Shown here one piece after another: positions 33,585 to 43,098 of a DNA stretch of 64,000 nt. This stretch comes from Maribacter flavus. GTDB lineage: Bacteria > Bacteroidota > Bacteroidia > Flavobacteriales > Flavobacteriaceae. Numbering within the stretch: position 1 is the first letter of the stretch; each line of letters opens with the position of its first letter. The position numbers were made by a program, and so were the translations under genes. The stretch lies in the NCBI RefSeq assembly GCF_008386635.1, contig NZ_VUOE01000002.1, forward strand, positions 186,001 to 250,000, written 5' to 3'. Below the pieces are notes generated by a model, which saw nothing but the letters and a program-made list of their open reading frames with translations, searched no databases and was not told the origin of the DNA.

Positions 33585-34717
33585 TGAACGGATTTAAACT
33601 GGAACATAGCATTTCTAATAAGGAACTCAACCAAAAGGAAGATTGGTTACAAAACCTCCTGAAAAAGGAGGTCGGATTTGGTTCCTTCTTTGGAAACAAG
33701 AAGAAGGAAGACTTTTATACGGAATTAGCCGTGTTGCTGAAGGCCGGAATCCAGTTGAAGGATGCCATTACCTTGATAAAGGAAAACCAAAAAAAGGAAA
33801 AACTCAGTTTGTTCTTCGAGGAAATTTCCGATGCACTGATTGCAGGAAACAGTTTTTTTGAGATTTTAAAGAATAAAAAGGAATTTTCAGAATACGAATA
33901 TTATTCCATAAAAATAGGGGAGGAGACCGGTACGTTACCCCGAATCGTAGAGGAATTGGGTAAATTCTATCAGGTTAAAAACGAGCAACGACGAGGGTTG
34001 TTAAATGCGTTGACCTACCCTATAATCATTCTTTGTACGGCAGTGTTGGTTGTTGTATTCATGTTGCGAATGGTAGTACCCATGTTCGAGGATATTTTTA
34101 AGCAGAATGGGGTGGAATTGCCGGGTATTACCAAAATGATTATTGGAGCCTCCAATGGAATCAAAGAATACGGTTGGTTGGTACTTTCCATTTTAGCGCT
34201 ACTGGTGCTTTTGAGAAGTGTGTATGCCAAAAAGGAATGGTACAAAACCAACAAGGACAAATTTTTAAGGAAGATACCTTATCTGGGATCTTTTATTACC
34301 TCGGTCTATCTCTCCCAATTTACCCAAGCCGTAGAACTTTTGACATCCTCTAAAGTACCCATGCTCAACAGTATTCAATTGGTGAACAAGATGATTGGCT
34401 ATTATCCACTCAATAAAGCATTGGTGGATGTAGAGGACAATATTCTGAAGGGAAAGAGTTTGCATCAAAGTATGTCCGAAAGTTCCATTTTTGATAATAA
34501 AATGATTTCCTTGGTCAAGGTTGCTGAAGAGACCAACCAGACAGAATATATCTTCCAACGCCTGAGTCATCAATACGCCATGGAAGTACAACAAAAATCA
34601 AAACTTCTGTCCACCCTTATGGAACCCATAATTATCGTGGTAATTGGTATTTTTGTTGGGGTGATTTTGGTTTCCATGTACTTGCCGATGTTTAAACTGA
34701 GCAGTATTGTGGCGTAA
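33584..34717 (+). CDS. gspF: GspF/PilC-type inner-membrane platform protein
   Basis: This 377-aa protein has the duplicated GspF architecture. A first cytoplasmic four-helix domain (about residues 45-150) has FYTELAVLLKAGIQLKDAI and SEYEYYSIKIGEETGTLPRIV. Two membrane segments follow (about 145-165 and 200-220), then a second domain with LSQFTQAVELLTSSKVPML and KMISLVKVAEETNQTEYIF, and a last membrane helix (PIIIVVIGIFVGVILVSMYLPMF). GspF couples GspE rotation to pseudopilus growth. It ends the plus-strand operon and is the partner of the gspE gene 26 kb away on the minus strand. Confidence 0.92.
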   Translation: MNGFKLEHSISNKELNQKEDWLQNLLKKEVGFGSFFGNKKKEDFYTELAVLLKAGIQLKDAITLIKENQKKEKLSLFFEEISDALIAGNSFFEILKNKKEFSEYEYYSIKIGEETGTLPRIVEELGKFYQVKNEQRRGLLNALTYPIIILCTAVLVVVFMLRMVVPMFEDIFKQNGVELPGITKMIIGASNGIKEYGWLVLSILALLVLLRSVYAKKEWYKTNKDKFLRKIPYLGSFITSVYLSQFTQAVELLTSSKVPMLNSIQLVNKMIGYYPLNKALVDVEDNILKGKSLHQSMSESSIFDNKMISLVKVAEETNQTEYIFQRLSHQYAMEVQQKSKLLSTLMEPIIIVVIGIFVGVILVSMYLPMFKLSSIVA

Positions 34718-35209
34718 AATTTAAATGTTTTGGGATATACTGAATTGTATACCTAAAAGTATTTTTTGAGATTGACTATATGCTTAAAAACATGTCAAAA
34801 CAAAGATTCTTAACTGCTCACAATTGTTAGGGATGGCTTAACTAGCATTGGTTTCCAATCTTAATAACATCACCTTAATCCAACAAAACTTTATGGGCTA
34901 AAATTTTTCCATTTAGTAGGTTGTTCCTCAAGAAATGGGAATCAAAATAGTAGTATTCCGTCGTTTGACCTACCAATAAATTCAGCATCAAAATTTGACT
35001 TGATTTAGGCAGAAATTGGCATTATTGTTACTAATTTTTGGATAATTGTACTAAAGAGTTTCTATAATTAACAGTTTGTAAGTCATTGAAATAAAGATGG
35101 TTCAATTAATTTTCAATTCTGGTGAGGCTTATTGCTTTTTAAGTGTGTGATGTACTTTCCCAAATTTTTAACATCACGTGTAACTATTTGAATATCAATT
35201 GAAAAAAAA
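34718..35209. other. AT-rich intergenic stretch after gspF
   Basis: This is 492 nt between convergent operons. I see no hairpin terminator, no promoter consensus and no credible small ORF; it is simply AT-rich. Confidence 0.5.
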
Positions 35210-35917
35210 TTATTCCATGTTGTTAAAAACGTTCTGGACGTCATCATCTTCCTCAATTTTCTCTAGGAGCTTCTCCACATCGGCGGCTTCTTCCTCGCTT
35301 AAAGGTTTTGTGACCTGGGGGATGCGCTCAAAACCGGAGGATAGGATTTCAATTCCCCTATTTTCCAATTCTTTTTGTATCGCACCAAAGCTTTCAAAGG
35401 GAGCGTAGATTAAAATACCGTCATCGTCCACAAAGACTTCTTCGGCACCAAAATCTATCATTTCCAATTCCAGCTCTTCGGGGTCGATACCTTCTGCAGG
35501 AATCCGGAAATTACAGGTATGGTCGAACATAAATTCCACGGAGCCGGAGGTTCCCAAACTTCCGTCACATTTATTAAAATAGCTTCGGATATTGGCAACT
35601 GTTCTGGTGTTATTATCCGTTGCGGTTTCAATTAATATAGCAATTCCATGTGGACCGTAACCTTCGAAGAGTACTTCCTTATAATCGCCTTGGTTTTTGT
35701 CAGTTGCACGTTTAATGGCCCGTTCAATGTTGTCCTTGGGCATGTTGACCGCTTTCGCATTCTGGATCACCGCCCGTAGCCTTGAATTGGCATCAGGGTC
35801 CGGACCTCCTTCCTTAACGGCCATTACAATGTCCTTCCCGATCCGGGTAAAGGCCTTGGACATAGCGGCCCATCGCTTCATTTTACGTGCTTTCCGAAAC
35901 TCAAAAGCTCTTCCCAT
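35210..35917 (-). CDS. yebC: YebC/PmpR-family DNA-binding protein
   Basis: The 235-aa protein is of normal length for the family. It starts MGRAFEFRKARKMKRWAAM, then has FTRIGKDIVMAVKEGGPDPD, MPKDNIERAIKRATD, YEGYGPHG-like FEGYGPHGIAILIE, and the C-terminal acidic region EEEAADVEKLLEKIEEDDD. YebC-family proteins act as transcription regulators in some bacteria, and others aid ribosomes stalled at proline tracts. It is the last gene of a minus-strand run beginning with gcvT; a 79-nt gap to the pterin dehydratase gene means it may also have its own promoter. Confidence 0.92.
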   Translation of the reverse strand: MGRAFEFRKARKMKRWAAMSKAFTRIGKDIVMAVKEGGPDPDANSRLRAVIQNAKAVNMPKDNIERAIKRATDKNQGDYKEVLFEGYGPHGIAILIETATDNNTRTVANIRSYFNKCDGSLGTSGSVEFMFDHTCNFRIPAEGIDPEELELEMIDFGAEEVFVDDDGILIYAPFESFGAIQKELENRGIEILSSGFERIPQVTKPLSEEEAADVEKLLEKIEEDDDVQNVFNNME

Positions 35918-35996
35918 AGTCTATTTCTTTAATGCTGGCAAATTTAGCAAAAATCCCAAATGTTAAAGCCGAAAACCGGTCTTTGATAGTATACGG

Positions 35997-36284
35997 TTAA
36001 TCACTCTCAATAATATCCTCGATGCTTCTTGCCAGTACAAAGTCCTTTTCTGTAACGCCATTAGCTTCATGGGTACTTAACCGAATATTGACCGTTTTAT
36101 ACACATTGCTCCAATCAGGATGATGGCCCTGGGCCTCACATTCAAAGGCTATTCGTGTCATGACAGAAAACGCTTCCTTAAAATCCTTGAATTCAAAAGT
36201 GGTCTCAATGGCTCCGTCTACATATTCCCAGCCGTCCAACTGGCCTAAATAATCATAAATCTGTTTGTCCGTAAATTTTTCCAT
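35997..36284 (-). CDS. Pterin-4a-carbinolamine dehydratase
   Basis: The 95-aa protein has the family signature: CEAQGHHPDWSNVYKTV with the His-His-Pro active-site motif, and RLSTHEANGVTEKD with the last His. It dehydrates the 4a-carbinolamine formed by aromatic amino acid hydroxylases, regenerating tetrahydrobiopterin or a related pterin. Length and motif spacing are normal. It begins 6 nt after the epimerase gene in the gcvT-glsA-epimerase run. No phenylalanine hydroxylase gene is in the window, so the physiological partner is not shown here. Confidence 0.92.
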   Translation of the reverse strand: MEKFTDKQIYDYLGQLDGWEYVDGAIETTFEFKDFKEAFSVMTRIAFECEAQGHHPDWSNVYKTVNIRLSTHEANGVTEKDFVLARSIEDIIESD

Positions 36285-36290
36285 ATGTTA

Positions 36291-37112
36291 TTATTTAATA
36301 ATATGATGGTCTATAATTTCCTGATAGGTAAATCTTAAATTTTTGGGCAATAAGTTCGATTTTGGAAGCACTGCCAAATACCTGTCCTCATTGGTGGTAT
36401 AAACCCTTTTAATTATTGGGTTGAAGGTACCCACACGTTCCAAAACTTCCTTTATAAAATCCTCATGGTGTACCAAATCCGTACTTCCAAGATGGAAAAT
36501 TCCCGTTTTATTTCTATTGATAAGATAATGAATTTGTTGCGTTAGCCTGTCATCGTTGGTCACATTTAATATCAAATTAGGAAAAACCTCCACAGGTTCA
36601 TTATTAAGGATGAGATTTTTCATTTCCCGTACCCTTGGCGAACCATTTCCAAATACCATAGGGATTCTCAAAATGGCCATTTTATCCTTTGGCAATCGCA
36701 TGAGCATATTCTCTATTTTTATCTTTAATCGGCCATAAATACTTTCAGAAAGAGTTTTGTCATTTTCATAAGAAGGATATTTACTGTAGGCATCAAAAAC
36801 GTTCGCCGACGATAAAAAATAGAGTTTGCAATTTTGTTGGCCAATATACTCCGCCAGATGTTGGTGCATGGTTATTTGTGCAGCAAAATTCCCTCGTATG
36901 GCGGAGATGATTATCTGTGGTTTAACCGTATCCAGTATCTCGAAAATATCGTCTTCCTCCAGATTGAACTGAAAAAATTGTTGGTTGTTTTCAAATGACC
37001 TCCGTGCATTGAAATAGGTGCCATAGGTGTCAAAGTAATTGCATAGTTCCTTGTAAATGGCGTTGCCAAGGAACCCGCTTCCCCCTAGTATTAAGACCTT
37101 CTTTTTCTCCAA
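36291..37112 (-). CDS. NAD(P)-dependent sugar epimerase/reductase (RmlD-like SDR)
   Basis: This 273-aa extended short-chain dehydrogenase has the glycine-rich nucleotide motif LILGGSGFLGNAIY near the N-terminus. The catalytic region reads FLSSANVF and then YGRLKIKIE, the Tyr-x-x-x-Lys pair. Later come LRIPMVFGNG and IFHLGSTDLV. It resembles dTDP-4-dehydrorhamnose reductase (RmlD) and related NAD-dependent epimerases, but without its sugar-nucleotide cluster the substrate is open. It starts 1 nt after the glutaminase stop codon and precedes the pterin dehydratase gene by 6 nt. Confidence 0.8.
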   Translation of the reverse strand: MEKKKVLILGGSGFLGNAIYKELCNYFDTYGTYFNARRSFENNQQFFQFNLEEDDIFEILDTVKPQIIISAIRGNFAAQITMHQHLAEYIGQQNCKLYFLSSANVFDAYSKYPSYENDKTLSESIYGRLKIKIENMLMRLPKDKMAILRIPMVFGNGSPRVREMKNLILNNEPVEVFPNLILNVTNDDRLTQQIHYLINRNKTGIFHLGSTDLVHHEDFIKEVLERVGTFNPIIKRVYTTNEDRYLAVLPKSNLLPKNLRFTYQEIIDHHIIK

Positions 37113-37113
37113 A

Positions 37114-38028
37114 CTAGAATATTGATAAATTGGATAATGTAGTTAGTCGCTCCAGTGCCGCCATGCCCCTAGTGGAGTTTCCTTTGGGGTTTAGGCCCGG
37201 TGACCAGACAGCGACACAGAATTTTTTTGGTAACAGTGCCACAATTCCACCACCCACACCACTTTTGCCGGGTAGCCCCACTTCAAAGGCAAATTCACCG
37301 GCCTCATCATAGAAGCCACACGTAAGCATAATGGCATTGATCCGTTTGACCTGACTTACGGTCAAAAAATCATGATTCTGTAGGCACTTGCCCCGGTTTA
37401 TGAACAGATAGAACGTATTGCAAAGCTGGGTACAGGACATGGATAGGGAACACTGGTAAAAGTAGAAATCCAATACCTCGATGACATCGTTTTTTAAGTT
37501 GCCATAGGATTTTAGAAGGTTTGCGGCAGCATAATTTTTAAATCCGGTCGCTTTTTCTGAATGGGCCACTTTTTCATCGTATGAAATTGAAGTGTCGCCA
37601 CTGACTTTATGTACAAACTCCAAAAATTCCTTCTTGGGATTTTTGAGCTCGCTTACCAAAATATCCGCGATGACAATGGCTCCTGCATTGATCAACGGAT
37701 TTCTAGGGATTCCATTTTCCTGTTCCAAAAGGGAGAGATGATTGAAGGGATCTCCAGAAGGTTCAACGTCCACACGGTCCCATATTTTCTCACCAATGAG
37801 CCCCATGGCCATGGCCAATGTGAGCACTTTGGAGATACTCTGCACGGAAAAACGCTCGTCAAAATCCCCGATTTGATACGATTCCTTTTCAATATCCAAT
37901 AAACAAATCCCAAATTTATCCTCCGGTACACAGGCCAGTTCAGGAATATAGGTGGCAACCCTTCCCGTATCGGACAACTGCTTTGTCTTCTCGTAAATGG
38001 TATGTAGTATCTTTTTGAAATCTGGCAT
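37114..38028 (-). CDS. glsA: Glutaminase (serine-lysine beta-lactamase-like family)
   Basis: The 304-aa length is typical of bacterial glutaminase A. Visible signatures are RVATYIPELACV, FSVQSISKVLTLAMAMG with the catalytic Ser-x-x-Lys, GDPFNHLSLLE, RNPLINAGAI, the Tyr-containing YAAANLLKSYG, the CSLSMSCTQL stretch and GLPGKSGVGGGI. It hydrolyses glutamine to glutamate and ammonia in the cytoplasm. It abuts gcvT with no gap and leaves 1 nt before the epimerase gene, so it is co-transcribed with both. Confidence 0.95.
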   Translation of the reverse strand: MPDFKKILHTIYEKTKQLSDTGRVATYIPELACVPEDKFGICLLDIEKESYQIGDFDERFSVQSISKVLTLAMAMGLIGEKIWDRVDVEPSGDPFNHLSLLEQENGIPRNPLINAGAIVIADILVSELKNPKKEFLEFVHKVSGDTSISYDEKVAHSEKATGFKNYAAANLLKSYGNLKNDVIEVLDFYFYQCSLSMSCTQLCNTFYLFINRGKCLQNHDFLTVSQVKRINAIMLTCGFYDEAGEFAFEVGLPGKSGVGGGIVALLPKKFCVAVWSPGLNPKGNSTRGMAALERLTTLSNLSIF

Positions 38029-39114
38029 TTAACCCTTGTAAAAAGGTAGTTTTACAACTGTGGCCGGTACTGAATTTTTTCGAATCTGGATATGGATTTT
38101 ACTTCCGATTCCAGAAAACTCGGTCGGGACATACCCCAATCCGATACCCTTTCCTAAAGAAGGGGACATTGTCCCAGAGGTTACGATGCCTATTTTGTTT
38201 CCATCGGCATCCACAATGTCATAGTCGTGCCTTGGTATTCCCCGTTCGTCCAACTCAAAACCAATAAGCTTTCTTTTGGGCCCTTTTTCTTTTTCCTTTT
38301 CCAAGGCTTCGCTATTGACAAAATCCTTGGTGAACTTGGTTATCCATCCCAAGCCTGCTTCAATAGGGGAAGTTTCATCGTTTATATCGTTTCCATACAA
38401 GCAGTAACCCATTTCCAATCGTAAGGTGTCCCTAGCGGCCAAACCGATCGGTTTGATGCCAAAATTTGCCCCGGCCTCAAAAACCATGTCCCAAACTTGC
38501 TGTACCTCGCTGTTCTTGCAATAGATTTCAAAACCACCTGAACCTGTATACCCTGTTGCCGAGATGATTACATACTCGATACCGGCGAAATCGGCCACTT
38601 CAAAATGGTAGAACTTGATTTGTGACAAGTCAACGGAAGTCAGGGATTGCATGGCTTCCACTGCTTTTGGACCTTGTATGGCCAGCAGCGAATAATCATC
38701 GGATAGATTTCGCATTTCTGCTTTAAAATCAGTATTATACTTCGAAATATGGGCCCAATCCTTATCTATATTGGAAGCATTGACCACCAAAAGATATTGT
38801 TCCTCCTTGATCTTGTAAACGATTAAATCATCCACAATACCACCGGTCTCATTGGGCAAACAACTGTATTGCGCCCTGCCAATGGTCAATTTGGAGGCAT
38901 CGTTGGAGGTCACTTTTTGTATCAAGTCCAAAGCGCGGGGACCGCTGATCAAAAATTCACCCATGTGCGAAACATCAAAGACGCCAACACCGTTTCTAAC
39001 CGTTTCATGTTCCACATTGACGCCCTCGTAAGAAACGGGCATGTTATATCCTGCAAAAGGTACCATTTTGGCCCCTAATTGCTCATGAGTTTTTGTTAAG
39101 GCTGTATTTTTCAT
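38029..39114 (-). CDS. gcvT: Aminomethyltransferase, glycine cleavage T protein
   Basis: This 361-aa protein carries GcvT markers: [76 protein letters not shown] and the C-terminal [16 protein letters not shown]. It transfers the methylene group from the lipoyl H-protein to tetrahydrofolate, releasing ammonia. It heads a five-gene minus-strand run with glutaminase and others. The 126 nt between it and the divergent aminopeptidase gene show no obvious glycine riboswitch. Confidence 0.96.
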   Translation of the reverse strand: MKNTALTKTHEQLGAKMVPFAGYNMPVSYEGVNVEHETVRNGVGVFDVSHMGEFLISGPRALDLIQKVTSNDASKLTIGRAQYSCLPNETGGIVDDLIVYKIKEEQYLLVVNASNIDKDWAHISKYNTDFKAEMRNLSDDYSLLAIQGPKAVEAMQSLTSVDLSQIKFYHFEVADFAGIEYVIISATGYTGSGGFEIYCKNSEVQQVWDMVFEAGANFGIKPIGLAARDTLRLEMGYCLYGNDINDETSPIEAGLGWITKFTKDFVNSEALEKEKEKGPKRKLIGFELDERGIPRHDYDIVDADGNKIGIVTSGTMSPSLGKGIGLGYVPTEFSGIGSKIHIQIRKNSVPATVVKLPFYKG

Positions 39115-39240
39115 CGTATTGAATTATGCATGGCAAATTTAAGGGAATTAAATAGGATAGCATTCCAAGGGCATCGTATGTTTTCCCCAAATTTTATAGT
39201 ACCTTGTTCGTTCCTATTTTTTTAACTTTAAAGAATACTT

Positions 39241-40851
39241 ATGAAATTATCTGTGCTGTGGATTGCTATCCTTTCTATATTAACGGTAAACTCTCAAAAC
39301 CTTCCACAAGACTATTTGTCATCGGATTTCCATAAAGAAAGAAGGGATAAAGTCCGGGAATTGATGGCGCCGAACAGTGTCTTGGTCTTTTTTGCCAATG
39401 CCGAGCGAAACAGGGCCAATGATGTGGATTATATCTACCATCAAGATCCCAATTTTTATTATCTCACCGGTTATAAGGAACCCAATGCCGTATTGCTTAT
39501 TTTCTCCGATATGCAGAAGGATATCGATGTACAGGAATTTAATGAAATGATTTATGTTCAGGAGCGAAATGCCAAAGAGGAGCAATGGACCGGAAAGCGT
39601 TTGGGTGTGGAAGGGGTACGGGAGCAACTTGGGTTTGACAAGGTTTTCAATGGCAGTGATTTTGCCGATGTCCCTATCGATTTCAAATCCTTTGATACCG
39701 TTTCCTTTTTTGATTTTGAGAATGATTATAGGGACAAAAGGGGAAAGGCCGATTTGTTCGACCTTATAAAAACCTTTAAACTAAAGGCCAATTATCCATC
39801 GGATTATGACCCGGTAAAGCAGAACCTGTACGCAATGATCCAATCGGTAACACCCAATAATGCAGAAAACGTAGTTAAGGCGGTGGGTAGGTATTTAGCA
39901 TTTTATGAAAACCTAAAAGACGATGAATTCCTGACGGACTTCGTGAATGCCACCGATGAATCAAAGAGGCTGGAAGTAAAGGAAAAAGTAAATTTAGAGT
40001 TGGCTTCCAACAATTTGGACTCAAAAATGATTTCAGAAATAATGGCCACGCTCAGGGAAACCAAGACCCCGGAGGAACTGAAATTATTGAAAAAGGCCAT
40101 AGAAATCTCCGCAGTGGGTCAAATAGAAGTGATGAAAGCGATGCACCCCAACATGTCCGAAACGGAAATCCAAGGCGTCCATGAGTACGTCTATAAGAAA
40201 TATGGGGCTGAGTATGAAGGCTATCCTTCCATCGTGGGGGGCGGCAATAACGGATGTATTTTGCACTACATTGAAAATAATAAAATGGAGGTGGGCAATG
40301 ATCTGGTTTTGATGGATTTGGGAGCGGAATATCATGGCTACACGGCCGATGTTACCCGAACCATTCCCGCCAATGGGAAATTCACTCCTGAGCAAAAGGC
40401 CGTTTACGATATTGTATATGAGGCCCAAGAGGCAGGGATACAGGCCAGTGTAGTCGGCGCCGAATTTCAGGCTCCCGGAAAGGCCGCCTTGAAGGTCGTG
40501 GAGAATGGATTGATGAAGTTGGGTATCATCAAGGAAGCCAGTGAGGCGAGGACCTATTTTCCGCATGGTACATCCCACTATTTAGGTTTGGATGTGCATG
40601 ACCAAGGTACCTACCGTCCGTTTCAGGCCAATACCGTCATCACTGTAGAGCCCGGTATTTATATTCCGGAAGGCAGCGATTGCAACGAAAAGTGGTGGGG
40701 CATCGCGGTACGTATAGAGGACGATATTCTCATCACGGAGGAAGGTCCGGTGAATCTATCGGCTATGGCTCCGCGAACGACCGAAGCTATCGAGGCCATG
40801 ATGAAACAGCCCAGTCCTTTGGACGATTTTCAATTGCCAAAGCTGGATTAA
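39241..40851 (+). CDS. Secreted Xaa-Pro aminopeptidase (aminopeptidase P)
   Basis: This 536-aa M24B metallopeptidase has a signal peptide (residues 1-18, ending VNSQ). An N-terminal creatinase-like domain (about 25-220) includes YHQDPNFYYLTGYKEPNAV. The pita-bread catalytic domain runs from about 280. Metal ligands appear in order: Asp in LMDLGAEYHG, Asp in YTADVTRT, His in HGTSHYLGLDVHD, Glu in TVEPGIYIP and Glu in VRIEDD. It removes N-terminal residues before proline from peptides in the periplasm. It is divergent from gcvT and overlaps the thrC end by 4 nt. Confidence 0.93.
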   Translation: MKLSVLWIAILSILTVNSQNLPQDYLSSDFHKERRDKVRELMAPNSVLVFFANAERNRANDVDYIYHQDPNFYYLTGYKEPNAVLLIFSDMQKDIDVQEFNEMIYVQERNAKEEQWTGKRLGVEGVREQLGFDKVFNGSDFADVPIDFKSFDTVSFFDFENDYRDKRGKADLFDLIKTFKLKANYPSDYDPVKQNLYAMIQSVTPNNAENVVKAVGRYLAFYENLKDDEFLTDFVNATDESKRLEVKEKVNLELASNNLDSKMISEIMATLRETKTPEELKLLKKAIEISAVGQIEVMKAMHPNMSETEIQGVHEYVYKKYGAEYEGYPSIVGGGNNGCILHYIENNKMEVGNDLVLMDLGAEYHGYTADVTRTIPANGKFTPEQKAVYDIVYEAQEAGIQASVVGAEFQAPGKAALKVVENGLMKLGIIKEASEARTYFPHGTSHYLGLDVHDQGTYRPFQANTVITVEPGIYIPEGSDCNEKWWGIAVRIEDDILITEEGPVNLSAMAPRTTEAIEAMMKQPSPLDDFQLPKLD

Positions 40852-42143
40852 CGGTTCAAAAGGAATTCGCTTAAATCCGAATAGGCCTTGATTTTTATCG
40901 ATTTTTTCTCCTTGTCCATTACCTTTTGGATTTGTGGGGGCAGGGGAAGTTTTTTGCCAATGGTCTCTTCCACCACATCCAAAAATTTCACGGGGTGGGC
41001 GGTTTCCAAGAAGATGCCATAGGTATCCGGGTGTTTTTCCTGATACTTTTTTAATCCCAAATAGCCCACGGCCCCATGTGGGTCGGCAATATATCCACTA
41101 GATTTATAGATATCCAAAAGTGCTTTTTTCGTCTGAATGTCCGTAAAGGAGTAGGAGGAGAGGTGATGCTCTAAAATGTCAAAATCGTCCTCGAACAAAT
41201 GTCGTATTCTCACAAAATTACTCGGGTCCCCCACATCCATGGCATTTGAGATGGTCGCCGTTGAAGGTTTGGGGTCATAGCTCCGTGTTTTCATGAACTG
41301 TGGAACGGTATCGTTTACATTGGTGGCGGCAATAAAATGGGTTACCGGCATTCCCAACTTTTGGGCAACCATACCGGCGCATATATTCCCAAAGTTCCCG
41401 GAAGGTACTGAAAAGACGATTTCCCTTCCCTTACTTTTTGCTTGTTTATAGACGAACAGAAAGTAAAATAACTGTGGAAGCCATCGGGCTACATTGATCG
41501 AGTTGGCCGAGGTCAGTTTCATGTTACTTAAAAGTGCCTCATCTAGAAAAGCAGTCTTGACCATCGTCTGACAATCGTCAAAAGTACCTTCCACTTCCAA
41601 GGCCGTAATGTTCTGCCCCAAGGTGGTCAATTGACGTTCCTGGATATCACTCACCTTTCCGCTTGGATAAAGGATCACCACCTTTACACCATCCACCCCT
41701 AAAAATCCATTGGCTACGGCACCTCCCGTATCTCCAGAGGTGGCCACCAAAACGGTGACCTCATTTTTTTCGTCTTTAGAAAAGTAGCCCAAACATTGCG
41801 CCATGAAGCGTGCACCTACATCCTTGAACGCCATGGTGGGCCCATGAAAAAGTTCCAAGGTAGCGACGTTCTTATCGATTTCAACGACGGGAAACTCAAA
41901 ATCCAACGTATTCTTTAGAATCTCGCGAAGTACATCGTTCGGGATTTCATCATTAACGAATTGATGGATGGCATTGAACGCTATTTCCTGATTTGAAAGG
42001 TCCTCGATGGTTTCAAAGAAACTTTGGGGTAGCCGTTCAATGATTTCTGGAAAGTAAAGCCCTTTATCCGGTGCTATGCCATTAATAACTGCTTCTCTAA
42101 AGGAAACGTCAGGGGCTTTTTTATTTAGACTGTAGAATTTCAA
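40848..42143 (-). CDS. thrC: Threonine synthase
   Basis: This 431-aa fold-type II PLP enzyme starts MKFYSLNKKAPDVSFREAV. The PLP-lysine segment is MAFKDVGARFMAQ. ATSGDTGGAVANGF and SVPSGNFGNICAG form the phosphate and cofactor loops. It converts O-phosphohomoserine to threonine. It is the third gene of the thrA-thrB-thrC operon, 32 nt after thrB, and its end overlaps the convergent aminopeptidase P gene by 4 nt. Confidence 0.96.
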   Translation of the reverse strand: MKFYSLNKKAPDVSFREAVINGIAPDKGLYFPEIIERLPQSFFETIEDLSNQEIAFNAIHQFVNDEIPNDVLREILKNTLDFEFPVVEIDKNVATLELFHGPTMAFKDVGARFMAQCLGYFSKDEKNEVTVLVATSGDTGGAVANGFLGVDGVKVVILYPSGKVSDIQERQLTTLGQNITALEVEGTFDDCQTMVKTAFLDEALLSNMKLTSANSINVARWLPQLFYFLFVYKQAKSKGREIVFSVPSGNFGNICAGMVAQKLGMPVTHFIAATNVNDTVPQFMKTRSYDPKPSTATISNAMDVGDPSNFVRIRHLFEDDFDILEHHLSSYSFTDIQTKKALLDIYKSSGYIADPHGAVGYLGLKKYQEKHPDTYGIFLETAHPVKFLDVVEETIGKKLPLPPQIQKVMDKEKKSIKIKAYSDLSEFLLNR

Positions 42144-42175
42144 TGTGCTGACTTATATTTCTTTAGGCCACGGAA

Positions 42176-43096
42176 TTAAATTGTCCGTACACCTTCATGG
42201 TTAATTTTGGATACATGGACATCATGCTCCACACCTATTTCCTCATACACTTCTTTCATGGCAACGGCCACCTTTTTCGCATTTTCCGTTCCTCTGCTCA
42301 ATGCAAAAATGGAGGGTCCAGACCCTGAAATACCGGCGCCTAATGCTCCGGCTTCCAATGATGCTTTTTTCACTTTATCAAAACCAGGAATTAAGATAGC
42401 GCGTATGGGCTCAACGATATGATCTTCTAAGGAACGACCTATCAACCCATAGTCATTTTGCAACAGACCGGCAATCAATCCGCCTACATTTCCCCATTGT
42501 TTTATGGCGGTTTGAAGGGATAGCGTGGTCTTTAAAATTTTTCTGGAGTCCGATGTCTTTATCTCGATTTGCGGATGTATGACCGTTGCAACCAATTCTT
42601 CGGGTGCTTTTATAGGTACAATGTCCAAAGGGGAATAGCTTCGTACCAGGGTAAAACCGCCAAACAGGGCCGGAGCTACATTGTCTGCATGGGCTACGTC
42701 ACTGGCCAGGCGTTCTCCCTCCATGGCGAAGGTGACCAATTCGGTTTTTGAAAAGGGGTTTCCCAATAAATGGTTCATGGCCCAAACCGCTCCCGTTGAG
42801 CTTGCCGCACTACTTCCAATACCGCTTCCAGGTTTTATTTTTTTATGTATTTCGATTTCAAAGCCACCGTCGTAATCGGCTTTTTCCCATAGTGCGAGTC
42901 CTGCGACACCAGCAACATTATTTTTTGTTTCAAGGGGTAAATTCTGTCCCTCTATCTTGGTGATGAAAACTCCTTTTCTGGAGGTCTTTCGAACGACCAT
43001 TTCATCCCCTACTGAATCCAAGGCAACGCCAAGAACATCGAACCCGCAGGAAATATTGGCGATTGTCGCCGGGCAGAACACCTTTACTTCGTCCAT
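42176..43096 (-). CDS. thrB: Homoserine kinase (GHMP family)
   Basis: This 306-aa protein has the GHMP kinase ATP loop KPGSGIGSSAASSTGAVWAM (about residues 88-108). It also has the N-terminal VFCPATIANISCGFDVLG motif and a third motif GALGAGISGSGPSIFAL near the C-terminus. It phosphorylates homoserine before ThrC acts. It follows thrA after 2 nt and precedes thrC by 32 nt. Confidence 0.96.
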   Translation of the reverse strand: MDEVKVFCPATIANISCGFDVLGVALDSVGDEMVVRKTSRKGVFITKIEGQNLPLETKNNVAGVAGLALWEKADYDGGFEIEIHKKIKPGSGIGSSAASSTGAVWAMNHLLGNPFSKTELVTFAMEGERLASDVAHADNVAPALFGGFTLVRSYSPLDIVPIKAPEELVATVIHPQIEIKTSDSRKILKTTLSLQTAIKQWGNVGGLIAGLLQNDYGLIGRSLEDHIVEPIRAILIPGFDKVKKASLEAGALGAGISGSGPSIFALSRGTENAKKVAVAMKEVYEEIGVEHDVHVSKINHEGVRTI

Positions 43097-43098
43097 AA

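Noticed and set aside
39115..39240. Glycine riboswitch upstream of gcvT
   Set aside because: I looked for the conserved tandem aptamer pattern and the region is only 126 nt without it.
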